Positions 23,516-33,185 of a stretch of DNA of 64,000 nucleotides are shown in pieces. The DNA is from Macrococcoides bohemicum (GTDB taxonomy: Bacteria; Bacillota; Bacilli; Staphylococcales; Staphylococcaceae). Each line of letters begins with the position of its first letter. Within the stretch, counting starts at the first letter, position 1. The translations under genes were made by a program, and so were the position numbers. Where the stretch lies: the NCBI RefSeq assembly GCF_042658685.1, contig NZ_JBHSQY010000002.1. One strand, written 5' to 3'. Below the pieces are notes generated by a model. It saw only the letters and a program-made list of their open reading frames with translations, was not told the DNA's origin and searched no databases.

Positions 23516-25495
23516 ATGGAACATCATCCGTTTGTTATTAAATCAGATTATAAGCCTGCTGGCGATCAGCCAGAAGCGATTAAAAAAATAGTACAAGGTA
23601 TTAAAGAAGGTAAACGTCATCAGACTCTACTTGGTGCGACAGGTACAGGTAAGACGTTTACAATGAGTAATGTTATTAAAGAGGTTGGTAAACCAACGTT
23701 AATTATGGCTCACAATAAGACTTTAGCAGGTCAATTATATAGTGAGTTTAAAGAATTTTTCCCTGATAATCGTGTTGAATATTTCGTGAGTTATTATGAT
23801 TATTACCAACCTGAAGCGTATGTTCCGTCTACAGATACTTTTATCGAGAAAGATGCATCGATTAACGACGAGATTGATAAATTACGCCATTCGGCAACGA
23901 GTGCTTTATTTGAACGTGATGATGTGATTATCATCGCTTCAGTAAGCTGCATCTATGGTTTAGGAAATCCCGAAGAATATAAAGATATGGTTGTAAGTAT
24001 GCGTGTAGGGATGGAGGTTGAACGCAATCAATTATTACGTAAATTAATTGATATTCAGTATGCACGAAATGACATCGATTTTAAACGTGGTACATTCCGT
24101 GTGCGTGGAGATGTCGTCGAAATCTTTCCGGCTTCTCGTGACGAGCAATGTGTACGTGTTGAATTCTTTGGAGATGAGATTGAACGAATTCGCGAAATTA
24201 ACTACTTAACAGGAGAAGTACTTAAGGAACGTGAGCATTTCACATTATTCCCAGCCAGTCACTTCGTTACACGTGAAGAAAAGATGCAGATTGCAATCGA
24301 ACGTATCGAGAAAGAACTGGAAGAACAGCTGAAGAAATTTAGAGAAGAAGGTAAATTGCTTGAAGCCCAACGTCTTGAACAACGTACCAACTATGATTTA
24401 GAGATGATGCGTGAGATGGGATTCTGTTCAGGCATTGAGAACTATTCTGTGCATTTGACGTTACGTCCTTTAGGTGCGACGCCTTATACGCTTCTAGATT
24501 ATTTTGGAGATGATTGGTTGATTATGATGGATGAGAGTCACGTTACATTGCCACAGGTTAGGGGTATGTATAACGGTGACCAGGCACGTAAAAATGTGTT
24601 GGTAGATCACGGATTCAGATTGCCGAGTGCGCTTGATAACCGACCGCTTAAATTTGAAGAATTTGAAGCAAAAGGACATCAGTTTGTCTATGTTTCTGCA
24701 ACACCTGGACCTTATGAAATTGAACATACCGATGAAATGGTAGAACAGATTATTCGACCAACCGGATTGCTTGATCCAATTGTTGAAGTACGCAAATCTG
24801 AACATCAAATTGATGACTTAATGGAAGAAATTAGACAACGTATTGAAAAGAACGAACGCGTATTAATTACGACATTAACGAAGAAGATGAGTGAAGACTT
24901 AACGACCTACTTAAAAGAAGCGGGTATTAAGGTCAACTATCTTCATTCTGAGATTAAAACTTTGGAACGTATAGAAATCATTCGTGATCTAAGATTAGGT
25001 GTATTCGATGTACTTGTCGGAATTAACTTATTAAGAGAAGGGTTAGATATTCCTGAAGTATCTCTCGTTGCTATCCTGGATGCGGATAAAGAAGGTTTCT
25101 TAAGAAGTCACCGTTCCTTAATTCAGATTATCGGTCGTGCTGCACGTAATGATCAAGGGAAAGTTATCATGTATGCAGATAAAATGACTGATTCAATGAA
25201 GATAGCGATCGATGAGACCAATCGTCGTCGTGAAATTCAGGAGCGTTATAATACAGAACACGGCATCACACCGATGACCATTAATAAAAAAGTACGCGAT
25301 ATTATAAGTGCAACACCAGATGTTGCAGAAGATCTACCGACTAAAGATAAGAAAAAGAAAAAATTAACGGTGAAAGAGCGTCATGTAATGATTGAAAAAG
25401 TCGAACATGAAATGAAAGAAGCAGCAAAAGCACTTGATTTTGAGCGTGCAACTGAGCTGAGAGATATTTTATTTGAGCTTAAAGCTGAAGGGTGA
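23516..25495 (+). CDS. uvrB: Excinuclease ABC subunit B
   Basis: 659 residues, normal UvrB length. It verifies DNA damage with UvrA and recruits UvrC in nucleotide excision repair. Seen in order: TLLGATGTGKTFTMSNVI near residue 38 (Walker A), the beta-hairpin YYDYYQPEAYVPSTDTFIEK near 91, MMDESHVTLPQVRGMYNGD near 338, FVYVSATPGPYE, NLLREGLDIPEVSLVAILDA near 503, QIIGRAARND near 540, and the C-terminal UVR domain (MIEKVEHEMKEAAKALDFER). uvrA begins four bases after the stop codon, so the pair is one operon behind a LexA-like site. Confidence 0.98.
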   Translation: MEHHPFVIKSDYKPAGDQPEAIKKIVQGIKEGKRHQTLLGATGTGKTFTMSNVIKEVGKPTLIMAHNKTLAGQLYSEFKEFFPDNRVEYFVSYYDYYQPEAYVPSTDTFIEKDASINDEIDKLRHSATSALFERDDVIIIASVSCIYGLGNPEEYKDMVVSMRVGMEVERNQLLRKLIDIQYARNDIDFKRGTFRVRGDVVEIFPASRDEQCVRVEFFGDEIERIREINYLTGEVLKEREHFTLFPASHFVTREEKMQIAIERIEKELEEQLKKFREEGKLLEAQRLEQRTNYDLEMMREMGFCSGIENYSVHLTLRPLGATPYTLLDYFGDDWLIMMDESHVTLPQVRGMYNGDQARKNVLVDHGFRLPSALDNRPLKFEEFEAKGHQFVYVSATPGPYEIEHTDEMVEQIIRPTGLLDPIVEVRKSEHQIDDLMEEIRQRIEKNERVLITTLTKKMSEDLTTYLKEAGIKVNYLHSEIKTLERIEIIRDLRLGVFDVLVGINLLREGLDIPEVSLVAILDADKEGFLRSHRSLIQIIGRAARNDQGKVIMYADKMTDSMKIAIDETNRRREIQERYNTEHGITPMTINKKVRDIISATPDVAEDLPTKDKKKKKLTVKERHVMIEKVEHEMKEAAKALDFERATELRDILFELKAEG

Positions 25496-25499
25496 CAAT

Positions 25500-28322
25500 A
25501 TGAAAAATAAATCAATTGTAGTTAAAGGTGCAAGAGCACATAATTTAAAGAATATAGATATCGAAATACCTCGCGATAAACTCGTCGTGATGACAGGACT
25601 TTCAGGTTCTGGTAAATCAAGTTTAGCTTTCGACACTATTTATGCTGAAGGTCAAAGAAGATATGTAGAATCACTAAGTGCTTATGCCAGAATGTTCTTA
25701 GGTCAAATGGATAAACCTGATGTCGATGTGATAGAAGGATTATCACCTGCGATATCAATTGATCAGAAAACGACAAGTAAGAATCCGCGAAGTACTGTGG
25801 CGACAGTTACTGAAATTTATGATTATCTGAGATTATTATATGCGCGTATCGGAATACCATATTGTCCGATTCATGGCATAGCAATCGAATCACAAACAAT
25901 TCAACAGATGGTAGATAAAGTTATGGCCATGGAAGAACGTACAAAGATCCAGATTTTCGCTCCTGTTATTCGTGGGCGTAAAGGGACGCATAAGAAATTG
26001 ATTGAAGAGATTTCTAAAAAAGGTTATGCACGTATTCAGGTTGATGGTGAAGTATATGATGTTACAGAAGATATTGATTTAAATAAAAATCAAAATCACG
26101 ATATTGATGTAGTAGTCGATCGTCTTGTGGTAAAGCCAGGTATTGAAGCAAGACTTGCAGACTCTTTAGAGAATGCTTTAAAACTTGCCGAAGGGAATGT
26201 CGTAGTGGATGTTATCGGCGGTGAACAGGTAAAGTTTTCTGAACATCATGCATGTCCGATTTGTGGATTTTCTATTGAGAAATTAGAACCAAGAATGTTC
26301 TCATTTAATTCACCGTTTGGTGCATGTCCTGATTGTGATGGATTAGGCACTAAATTATCGGTTGATATCGACCTTGTTATTCCGGATAAGTCACTCACGC
26401 TTGAAAAAGGAGCGATTCTACCATGGGAACCGATTAGTTCCAACTACTATCCAACTTTATTGAAGCAAGCTTGCAAACATTTTAATATCAGTATGAAAAA
26501 ACCTTTCGAAAAGTTAACAGAAGAAGAACAGCATATTATTTTATATGGTCATAATGACGAAATATCTTTTACATTTAAACAGGATAATGGTGTTAAGCGT
26601 AAACGTGTAATGCGGTATGAAGGTGTATTAAATAATATCGAACGACGTTATAAAGAAAGTCCTTCTGAATATACACGCGAGCAAATGCGTAAATATATGG
26701 TGGATGAAGCTTGTCATACGTGCCATGGCTATCGACTCTCAAATGAAGCGATGAGTGTGAAAGTTAATGAACTTCATATCGGACAAGTTGTAGAATTTTC
26801 AATCGGTGAAGCATTGAAATATTATGATTCGATTGAATTAACTGAGAAAGAGCAGCAAATCTCTAAACTCATCTTAAAGGAAATTACTGAACGCTTGAGT
26901 TTCTTAAACAATGTTGGTCTTGAATATTTAACATTAAACCGTGCCGCTGGAACGCTTTCGGGTGGAGAAGCTCAGCGTATCAGATTAGCAACGCAAATTG
27001 GTTCTCGTTTAACAGGTGTAATGTACGTATTAGATGAACCATCGATCGGATTACATCAACGAGATAACGATAAGCTGATTGATACATTGAAGTCTATGCG
27101 AGATATGGGAAATACATTGATTGTTGTTGAACATGATGAAGATACGATGCTTGCTGCTGATCATTTAATTGATATCGGACCAGGCGCGGGTGTACATGGT
27201 GGTGAAATCGTCGCGCAAGGTACACCGAATCAAGTCATGAAAAATAAAAAATCATTAACAGGACAATATTTAAGTGGAAAAAAACAAATAGAAATGCCTG
27301 AAACGCGTCGTAAACCAGATGGTCGTTTCATAACAATTGAAAATGCGACGAGCAATAACTTAAAAGGTGTATCTGTCAATATTCCATTAGGTATGATGAC
27401 ATTAGTCACTGGGGTATCAGGATCAGGTAAAAGTAGTTTAGTTAATGATGTGTTGTATAAAGCACTTGCTCAAAAATTATATAAAACAAAAGCAAAACCA
27501 GGTCCCCATGACGCAGTGACAGGTATAGAACATATTGATAAAATTATTGATATTGATCAATCACCTATAGGACGAACGCCACGATCAAATCCAGCCACAT
27601 ATACAGGTCTATTTGATGATGTACGCGACGTATTTAGTCAAACCAATGAAGCGAAGTTACGCGGTTATCAAAAAGGACGTTTTAGCTTTAATGTTAAGGG
27701 AGGCAGATGTGAGGCTTGTAGAGGTGATGGTATCATCAAGATAGAAATGCACTTCTTGCCAGATGTATATGTACCGTGTGAAGTGTGTGGCGGAAAACGC
27801 TATAACCGAGAAACATTAGAAGTTACCTATAAAGATAAAAATATTGCTGATATATTAGATATGACAGTAGAAGATGCATATCATTTCTTCGAGAATATTC
27901 CTAAAATTAAACGTAAACTAAAAACGATTGTAGATGTAGGGTTAGGTTATGTAAAGTTGGGACAACCCGCTACAACTTTATCAGGTGGAGAAGCACAACG
28001 TGTTAAACTAGCTAGTGAGTTACATCGTAGAAGTAACGGTAAGACTTTATATATTCTTGATGAGCCGACCACAGGACTTCATGTCGATGATATTGCGAGA
28101 TTACTTAAAGTATTGGAGAAGCTTGTAGAAAATGGTGATACTGTCCTGATTATCGAACATAATTTAGATGTGATTAAAACAGCAGATCATATTATTGATT
28201 TAGGACCTGAAGGTGGCGACAATGGTGGTAAGATTATTGCCATCGGAACCCCAGAACAAATTATGGAATCGAACGCATCTTATACTGGAAGATATTTAAA
28301 ACGACATGTAGAACGTCAGTAA
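25500..28322 (+). CDS. uvrA: Excinuclease ABC subunit A
   Basis: 940 residues. Two ABC-type ATPase modules: Walker A GLSGSGKSSLAFDTIYAEGQ near residue 31 and GVSGSGKSSLVNDVL near 641, signature LSGGEAQRIRLA near 486 and LSGGEAQRVKLA near 827. Zinc fingers include HACPICGFSIEKLEPRMF near 249 and CEACRGDGIIKIEMHF near 738. UvrA dimers scan DNA for bulky lesions and load UvrB. The start at 25500 follows the uvrB stop closely (GAAGGGTGAC as ribosome binding site), so an in-frame earlier codon inside uvrB was rejected. A hairpin follows. Confidence 0.98.
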   Translation: MKNKSIVVKGARAHNLKNIDIEIPRDKLVVMTGLSGSGKSSLAFDTIYAEGQRRYVESLSAYARMFLGQMDKPDVDVIEGLSPAISIDQKTTSKNPRSTVATVTEIYDYLRLLYARIGIPYCPIHGIAIESQTIQQMVDKVMAMEERTKIQIFAPVIRGRKGTHKKLIEEISKKGYARIQVDGEVYDVTEDIDLNKNQNHDIDVVVDRLVVKPGIEARLADSLENALKLAEGNVVVDVIGGEQVKFSEHHACPICGFSIEKLEPRMFSFNSPFGACPDCDGLGTKLSVDIDLVIPDKSLTLEKGAILPWEPISSNYYPTLLKQACKHFNISMKKPFEKLTEEEQHIILYGHNDEISFTFKQDNGVKRKRVMRYEGVLNNIERRYKESPSEYTREQMRKYMVDEACHTCHGYRLSNEAMSVKVNELHIGQVVEFSIGEALKYYDSIELTEKEQQISKLILKEITERLSFLNNVGLEYLTLNRAAGTLSGGEAQRIRLATQIGSRLTGVMYVLDEPSIGLHQRDNDKLIDTLKSMRDMGNTLIVVEHDEDTMLAADHLIDIGPGAGVHGGEIVAQGTPNQVMKNKKSLTGQYLSGKKQIEMPETRRKPDGRFITIENATSNNLKGVSVNIPLGMMTLVTGVSGSGKSSLVNDVLYKALAQKLYKTKAKPGPHDAVTGIEHIDKIIDIDQSPIGRTPRSNPATYTGLFDDVRDVFSQTNEAKLRGYQKGRFSFNVKGGRCEACRGDGIIKIEMHFLPDVYVPCEVCGGKRYNRETLEVTYKDKNIADILDMTVEDAYHFFENIPKIKRKLKTIVDVGLGYVKLGQPATTLSGGEAQRVKLASELHRRSNGKTLYILDEPTTGLHVDDIARLLKVLEKLVENGDTVLIIEHNLDVIKTADHIIDLGPEGGDNGGKIIAIGTPEQIMESNASYTGRYLKRHVERQ

Positions 28323-28327
28323 ATAAT

Positions 28328-28363
28328 AAAGAGACATTGACATGAATTTGTCAGTGTCTCTTT
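28328..28363 (+). terminator. Hairpin terminator of uvrBA
   Basis: 15-base arms AAAGAGACATTGACA / TGTCAGTGTCTCTTT (one G-U pair). The T-tract is short (CTCTTTGTCGTTTT), so termination may be partial. Confidence 0.7.
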
Positions 28364-28430
28364 GTCGTTTTAAATTGTATTATTGCGTAAAGTTATTTAA
28401 TATGAAAGTATTGGATGATGGAGGTTTAAA

Positions 28431-29360
28431 ATGATAACAAGTATAGAATTGATTGAGAAGTTTGACTTAGAAATTATTGCAGGGAATGTAGCGATAGAAA
28501 TTCCTATTATCAATACGAATATATCAAGACCGGGATTAGAGATGGCAGGATTCTTTTCACATTATTCTTCAGATAGAATACAGGTATTGGGAACAACTGA
28601 AATGTCGTTTTTCGAAACATTGAGTAAAGAAGAAAGAAGAGAACGTATGCAAAAACTATGTAGAAAAGAAACACCTTGTATTATATTAACGAGAGATATT
28701 GAGGCACCTGAAGAACTAGTAGACGCTTGTAATCGTAAAGGAACACCTTTGTTAAGTAGTAGCGATGTTACGACAAGTTTAATCAATAAAATTTCTTCTT
28801 TCCTGGAAAGAGAGCTCGCGCCTGAAACAAGTCTTCATGGTGTATTAGTAGATGTGTATGGCGTCGGAGTGCTCATCACTGGTGATTCTGGAGTAGGGAA
28901 AAGTGAAACGGCATTGGAGCTTGTTAAACGTGGACATAGATTGGTAGCTGATGACAATGTTGAAATTAAAGAAATTTCAAGAAATGTATTAATGGGAAAA
29001 GCACCGAAGCTTATTGAACATCTGCTTGAAATTCGTGGCTTAGGTATTATCAATGTCATGACACTTTTTGGAGCTGGTAGTGTTTTACCTGAAAAAAGGC
29101 TGATGTTAAATGTCAATCTTGAATTCTGGGCGAAAGATAAAACGTATGATCGTGTAGGTTTAGTAGAAGAAACTTTAACGATACTTGACTCTAAGATTAC
29201 AAAGAAAACTGTACCTGTAAGACCAGGACGTAACTTAGCTGTTATTATTGAAGTTGCAGCGATGAATTATCGATTAAATAAGATGGGTACAAATACTGCA
29301 AAAGATTTTAATGACAGATTAAATGCACAAATTAAAAATCAATCATTAAAGGAGATATAA
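28431..29360 (+). CDS. hprK: HPr kinase/phosphorylase
   Basis: 309 residues. It phosphorylates and dephosphorylates Ser46 of HPr, controlling catabolite repression through CcpA and sugar uptake. Walker A is ITGDSGVGKSETALELVKRG near residue 150 and the signature EIRGLGIINVMTLFGAGSV lies near 201; the C-terminal helix with KKTVPVRPGRNLAVIIE is intact. The N-terminal domain is full length. GGAGG at 28421-28425 is the ribosome binding site. lgt starts one base after the stop, and the operon continues through the acyltransferase, the TPR gene and possibly trxB. Confidence 0.97.
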   Translation: MITSIELIEKFDLEIIAGNVAIEIPIINTNISRPGLEMAGFFSHYSSDRIQVLGTTEMSFFETLSKEERRERMQKLCRKETPCIILTRDIEAPEELVDACNRKGTPLLSSSDVTTSLINKISSFLERELAPETSLHGVLVDVYGVGVLITGDSGVGKSETALELVKRGHRLVADDNVEIKEISRNVLMGKAPKLIEHLLEIRGLGIINVMTLFGAGSVLPEKRLMLNVNLEFWAKDKTYDRVGLVEETLTILDSKITKKTVPVRPGRNLAVIIEVAAMNYRLNKMGTNTAKDFNDRLNAQIKNQSLKEI

Positions 29361-29361
29361 A

Positions 29362-30204
29362 ATGCTGCTAACACTTAATCCTATAGCACTAGAGCTGGGA
29401 CCGATTCAAATTCGCTGGTATGGTGTCATTATAGCGGTAGGTATATTAATTGGATATCTACTTGCACAACGAGAAACAGAAAAGAAAAACTTTACTGAAA
29501 ATACGCTGATAGATATTGTGATTAGCTCAGTGATCTCCGGCATTATTTGTGCGAGAATCTATTATGTTGCTTTTGAATGGTCGTACTATAAAGAACATCT
29601 GTCTGAGATTCCAATGATTATGAATGGAGGTATTGCTATTCATGGTGGTTTGATTGGAGCACTTGGAATGGCTTACTTATTAACACGCAAGAAGCGTGTA
29701 TCATTTTTCCAGCTTGGTGATATTGCAGCACCAAGTATTATTCTTGGCCAGGCAATCGGTCGCTGGGGGAATTTTATGAATCAGGAGGCTCATGGTGGTG
29801 AAGTATCAAGAAGTTTCTTAGAGCAACTTCATATACCGGAGTTCATCATTAATAATATGAAAATAGACGCCGTTTATTATCATCCTACTTTTCTTTATGA
29901 ATCGATATGGAATTTTACAGGTTTTGTTGTTTTATTATTAATCCGTAAACATTTGAAGATTGGTCAGACGTTACTTAGCTATGCCATCTGGTATTCAATC
30001 GGACGCTTTTTCATCGAAGGTATGCGTACGGACAGCTTAATGTTAACTGAACATTTAAGAATTGCTCAAATGATTTCAATAGCAATTATTATTGTGGCAA
30101 TAGCGATATGGATTTATCGTAATATTAAATACCAATTACCTAAATATAAAGAAGTTAATTTTCCGATGAGGAGTTCAAGTGATGCGCAAAACATCAAGCA
30201 TTAG
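29362..30204 (+). CDS. lgt: Prolipoprotein diacylglyceryl transferase
   Basis: 280 residues, about seven membrane spans. It transfers diacylglycerol from phosphatidylglycerol to the lipobox Cys of prelipoproteins, such as the MetQ, YkyA-type and cytochrome c551 lipoproteins in this window. The Lgt signature GRWGNFMNQEAHGG is near residue 133; IQIRWYGVIIAVGILIG near 13 and HPTFLYESIWN near 174 are also conserved. AAGGAG precedes the ATG. Its 3' end overlaps the following acyltransferase by 23 bases. Confidence 0.97.
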   Translation: MLLTLNPIALELGPIQIRWYGVIIAVGILIGYLLAQRETEKKNFTENTLIDIVISSVISGIICARIYYVAFEWSYYKEHLSEIPMIMNGGIAIHGGLIGALGMAYLLTRKKRVSFFQLGDIAAPSIILGQAIGRWGNFMNQEAHGGEVSRSFLEQLHIPEFIINNMKIDAVYYHPTFLYESIWNFTGFVVLLLIRKHLKIGQTLLSYAIWYSIGRFFIEGMRTDSLMLTEHLRIAQMISIAIIIVAIAIWIYRNIKYQLPKYKEVNFPMRSSSDAQNIKH

Positions 30205-30664
30205 ATCAAACGGTGTGAATCCTTTATGGCGAATGTATCGCACAGTTTCATTTATTAAAGTAGCTAAAAATTTTATTGTGATTGAATGTGGTAGAATATG
30301 CCCTTCAGTAAAATTAAAACGTCATTTATATCGCATGTTTCTCGGTATGAAAATCGGAAATAAAACTTCAATCGCATATAAAGCGATGCCTGACCTGATG
30401 TTTCCTGAGAGAATTACTATCGGTGAAAATTCAGTAATAGGTTACAATGCTACTTTGCTAACACATGAATATTTAATAGACGAATATCGCATAGGAAATA
30501 TTGAAATCGGATCAAATGTATTAATTGGTGCTAATGCACTTATATTACCTGGCGTAACAATTGGTGATAATGCAATCATCGGAGCGATGACACTCGTTTC
30601 TAAAGATGTACCAGCAAATTCATTTGCATATGGAAATCCAATGATTATTAAAAATAAGGTATAA
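30182..30664 (+). CDS. Left-handed beta-helix (hexapeptide repeat) acyltransferase
   Basis: 160 residues. After a basic N-terminus come hexapeptide repeats from about residue 70 (ITIGENSVIGYNATLLTHEY, IEIGSNVLIGANALILPGVT, IGDNAIIGAMTLVSKDVPAN) ending in SFAYGNPMIIKN, the LbH fold of CoA-dependent acetyltransferases. The substrate is unknown. It is linked to lgt by a 23-base overlap and uses GAGGAG at 30168-30173, inside lgt, for translation at the ATG 30182. The same lgt-acyltransferase-TPR-trxB order exists in staphylococci as I recall, which suggests a shared envelope-related role. Confidence 0.8.
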   Translation: MRKTSSIRSNGVNPLWRMYRTVSFIKVAKNFIVIECGRICPSVKLKRHLYRMFLGMKIGNKTSIAYKAMPDLMFPERITIGENSVIGYNATLLTHEYLIDEYRIGNIEIGSNVLIGANALILPGVTIGDNAIIGAMTLVSKDVPANSFAYGNPMIIKNKV

Positions 30665-30696
30665 TGGAAGTATCGACTTAAAAAGGGGTGTGATGG

Positions 30697-32115
30697 ATGG
30701 ATAACATTATAAAATTTCCTAGTAATGATGATGAATTTTATAAGATCGGCTTAAAAAAACAAAGCCAGCAATCATATGATGAAGCCATCTCATTTTATAT
30801 AAAATCCCTTCAAAAAGAAAACAAATGGAAAGTAAATAAAAGCTTATCAGAATGTTTACAGATGATTGGTAAGTTTGATGATGCAGAACAAACGTTAATT
30901 AAGTATTTAAGTACGGATTTTGATTGTATTGATGTGTTTTATGAACTCAGTCAACTTTTTGTGAAACGTCGTGACCCTAATAAAGCATTTTTATTTGGCA
31001 TGTATTACTGTCTGAATTCAGATGATATTTCTTATCTTGATGAACTACAAGCGTTGTTTGAAGTATATTACGAAGACCAGTCAAAGGTTGAAAGTGAAAG
31101 TGAAAGTTTTGTTGTACATTATATCTTTCAGAATTTCTTTCAAAACTTTCATTATGAATTAGCGCTGGACTGGATTAATTATCAGCCGGTTGATATACAG
31201 GAACGTTCAGAAATACGTAATTTAAAGGCGATGACTTTACTTTTTATCGGACAATATAATGAAAGTGGTGCGATATTAGAACAGCTATTATATGAAGATG
31301 CTACGGATATACATGCGCTTTGCCATTATACTTTACTGCTATATAATACGAACCAAACAGAACAATATGAATTATATTTAAAACGTCTTAAAAAAATTGT
31401 ACCGATTAATGATGAAGAGAAATTTAAGCTAGGTATCGTGCTAAGCTTCCTGAAAAAATTCGAATCATCGCAAAAGTTACTTTTACCTTTGTACAAAAAA
31501 AGTAAATTTGTGAATAGTCAAATGTTACATGCACTTAGTTTTAATAGTTTTGCTTTAGGGCATCATAGTCAGTCAGATCAATTATGGACAATTCTTACTA
31601 AAATAGTGCAGAACCCTGGGCCTAGTCCGAGGCAAATATATGATGGCCAACAATATTTAAGTGATGAAATTTTACCCCTCCTTGAACATATCGATCGCAA
31701 TCATCGTTTGATAGGCATCTTTTTAATCTCGCAGATGAATGATAAGACACTTATTATCAATCGTAAAGTATGGGATATTTTAGAAGAAATGCCAGACTTC
31801 GAAAAGCTTTATCTTTCATATATCTTTCATAATATTAATCTAATAAAACTGGATTTTATCCATAAAGGACTGAAAGTTTTATTTGATGAAGTTTATGATA
31901 TTGCTTTATTTGATTATTGGATTGAAAAAGCTGAAGCAATTATTGATGCCAAGATGGATCTGAAAAATATCCAGGCTTACACTGCAGTATGTTACTTCTT
32001 ATATATGAGAATGTCGAATGATAAATTAACTAAGCGAGAAGTTATCGAAAAATTTAATACGACGCGTTATCATTTTGTAAAAGTATATGATGCGTTTAAG
32101 CAAAATAATATTTAA
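30697..32115 (+). CDS. TPR-repeat protein of unknown function
   Basis: 472 residues, soluble, without signal peptide. The N-terminal 100 residues show TPR-like helices (DEFYKIGLKKQSQQSYDEAI; NKSLSECLQMIGKFDDAEQT), another set is near 190-240 (LLFIGQYNESGAILEQLLYE), and the C-terminal half is helical without a recognisable catalytic motif. TPR domains mediate protein contacts. Located between the lgt-acyltransferase pair and trxB, within what appears to be one operon. GGGGTG at 30684-30689 is the ribosome binding site. Homologues sit in the same place in Staphylococcus as far as I recall; function not known. Confidence 0.72.
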   Translation: MDNIIKFPSNDDEFYKIGLKKQSQQSYDEAISFYIKSLQKENKWKVNKSLSECLQMIGKFDDAEQTLIKYLSTDFDCIDVFYELSQLFVKRRDPNKAFLFGMYYCLNSDDISYLDELQALFEVYYEDQSKVESESESFVVHYIFQNFFQNFHYELALDWINYQPVDIQERSEIRNLKAMTLLFIGQYNESGAILEQLLYEDATDIHALCHYTLLLYNTNQTEQYELYLKRLKKIVPINDEEKFKLGIVLSFLKKFESSQKLLLPLYKKSKFVNSQMLHALSFNSFALGHHSQSDQLWTILTKIVQNPGPSPRQIYDGQQYLSDEILPLLEHIDRNHRLIGIFLISQMNDKTLIINRKVWDILEEMPDFEKLYLSYIFHNINLIKLDFIHKGLKVLFDEVYDIALFDYWIEKAEAIIDAKMDLKNIQAYTAVCYFLYMRMSNDKLTKREVIEKFNTTRYHFVKVYDAFKQNNI

Positions 32116-32170
32116 AATTAATAAGTTGTTGTATATTGAACTTACGAATAGAAATAATGGAGGTAAGAAA

Positions 32171-33097
32171 ATGACTGAAATAAAAGAATATGATGTAGTA
32201 ATCGTTGGTGCTGGTCCTGCAGGAATGACTGCAGCAGTTTATGCATCGCGTGCTAATCTATCAACAATTATGATTGAACGTGGTATGCCAGGTGGACAAA
32301 TGGCAAACACAGCAGATGTAGAAAACTTTCCGGGATTTGATTTAATCACTGGACCAGATTTATCTACAAAAATGTTTAACCATGCGCAGAAATTTGGTGC
32401 TGAATATGCATATGGAGATATTAAATCTGTAACATTAGACGGAGATATGAAAATTATCGATCTAGGTGAAAAACAATTAAAAGCAAAAGCATTAATCATA
32501 GCAACTGGTGCTGAATATAAAAAGATTGGTGTACCTGGTGAACAGGAATTAGGTGGCCGAGGCGTTTCATATTGTGCTGTATGTGACGGGGCGTTCTTTA
32601 AACAGAAACACTTAATCGTTATCGGTGGTGGAGATTCTGCAGTTGAAGAAGGTGTATACTTAACTAAGTTTGCAGACAAAGTTACAATCGTCCATCGTAG
32701 AGATAAATTAAGAGCACAAAAAATCTTACAGGACCGTGCCTTTAAAAATGAAAAGGTTGATTTCATCTGGAATTCAACATTAAAATCAATTAACGGAGAT
32801 ACTAAAGTGAGTTCTGTAACGTTAGTTGATAATGATGGTGTTGAATCAACTGTACCAACTGACGGTGTGTTCGTATATATTGGTATGCAGCCATTAACGA
32901 AACCATTCTTAGATTTAGGTATTACTGATGAAGTAGGTTACATTATTACAAATGATGAAATGGAAACAAGTATTCCTGGCATTTATGCTGCAGGAGATGT
33001 ACGTGTTAAAAAATTAAGACAAATCGTTACTGCAACAGGTGATGGTAGTATTGCTGCACAAAATGCACAACACTATATTGAATCTTTAAACGACTAA
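32171..33097 (+). CDS. trxB: Thioredoxin reductase
   Basis: 308 residues, low-molecular-weight bacterial type. It uses NADPH and FAD to reduce thioredoxin in the cytoplasm. FAD-binding VVIVGAGPAGMTAAVYASRA near residue 9, redox pair CAVC in SYCAVCDGAFF near 135, NADPH-binding VIGGGDSAVEEG near 153, and the late FAD motif GIYAAGDVR near 276 are all present. GGAGGT at 32159-32164 gives the start at 32171; an open frame running upstream belongs to the TPR gene's tail region. It should serve the several thioredoxin-fold proteins of this window. Confidence 0.97.
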   Translation: MTEIKEYDVVIVGAGPAGMTAAVYASRANLSTIMIERGMPGGQMANTADVENFPGFDLITGPDLSTKMFNHAQKFGAEYAYGDIKSVTLDGDMKIIDLGEKQLKAKALIIATGAEYKKIGVPGEQELGGRGVSYCAVCDGAFFKQKHLIVIGGGDSAVEEGVYLTKFADKVTIVHRRDKLRAQKILQDRAFKNEKVDFIWNSTLKSINGDTKVSSVTLVDNDGVESTVPTDGVFVYIGMQPLTKPFLDLGITDEVGYIITNDEMETSIPGIYAAGDVRVKKLRQIVTATGDGSIAAQNAQHYIESLND

Positions 33098-33110
33098 TTA
33101 TAAGCATATA

Positions 33111-33139
33111 ATAGATACGCATTCGCGTGTCTATTTTTA
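33111..33139 (+). terminator. Terminator of trxB
   Basis: Perfect 10-base arms ATAGATACGC / GCGTGTCTAT (one G-U), tetraloop ATTC, then TTTTTAT. Confidence 0.88.
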
Positions 33140-33185
33140 TGAATTCATGTATTATAGAAGTAATAGCTTCTTGAGGGGGATTTCA

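Noticed and set aside
32239..32766. 175-codon open frame antisense to trxB
   Set aside because: It mirrors trxB codon bias, with no ribosome binding site and no recognisable motif.
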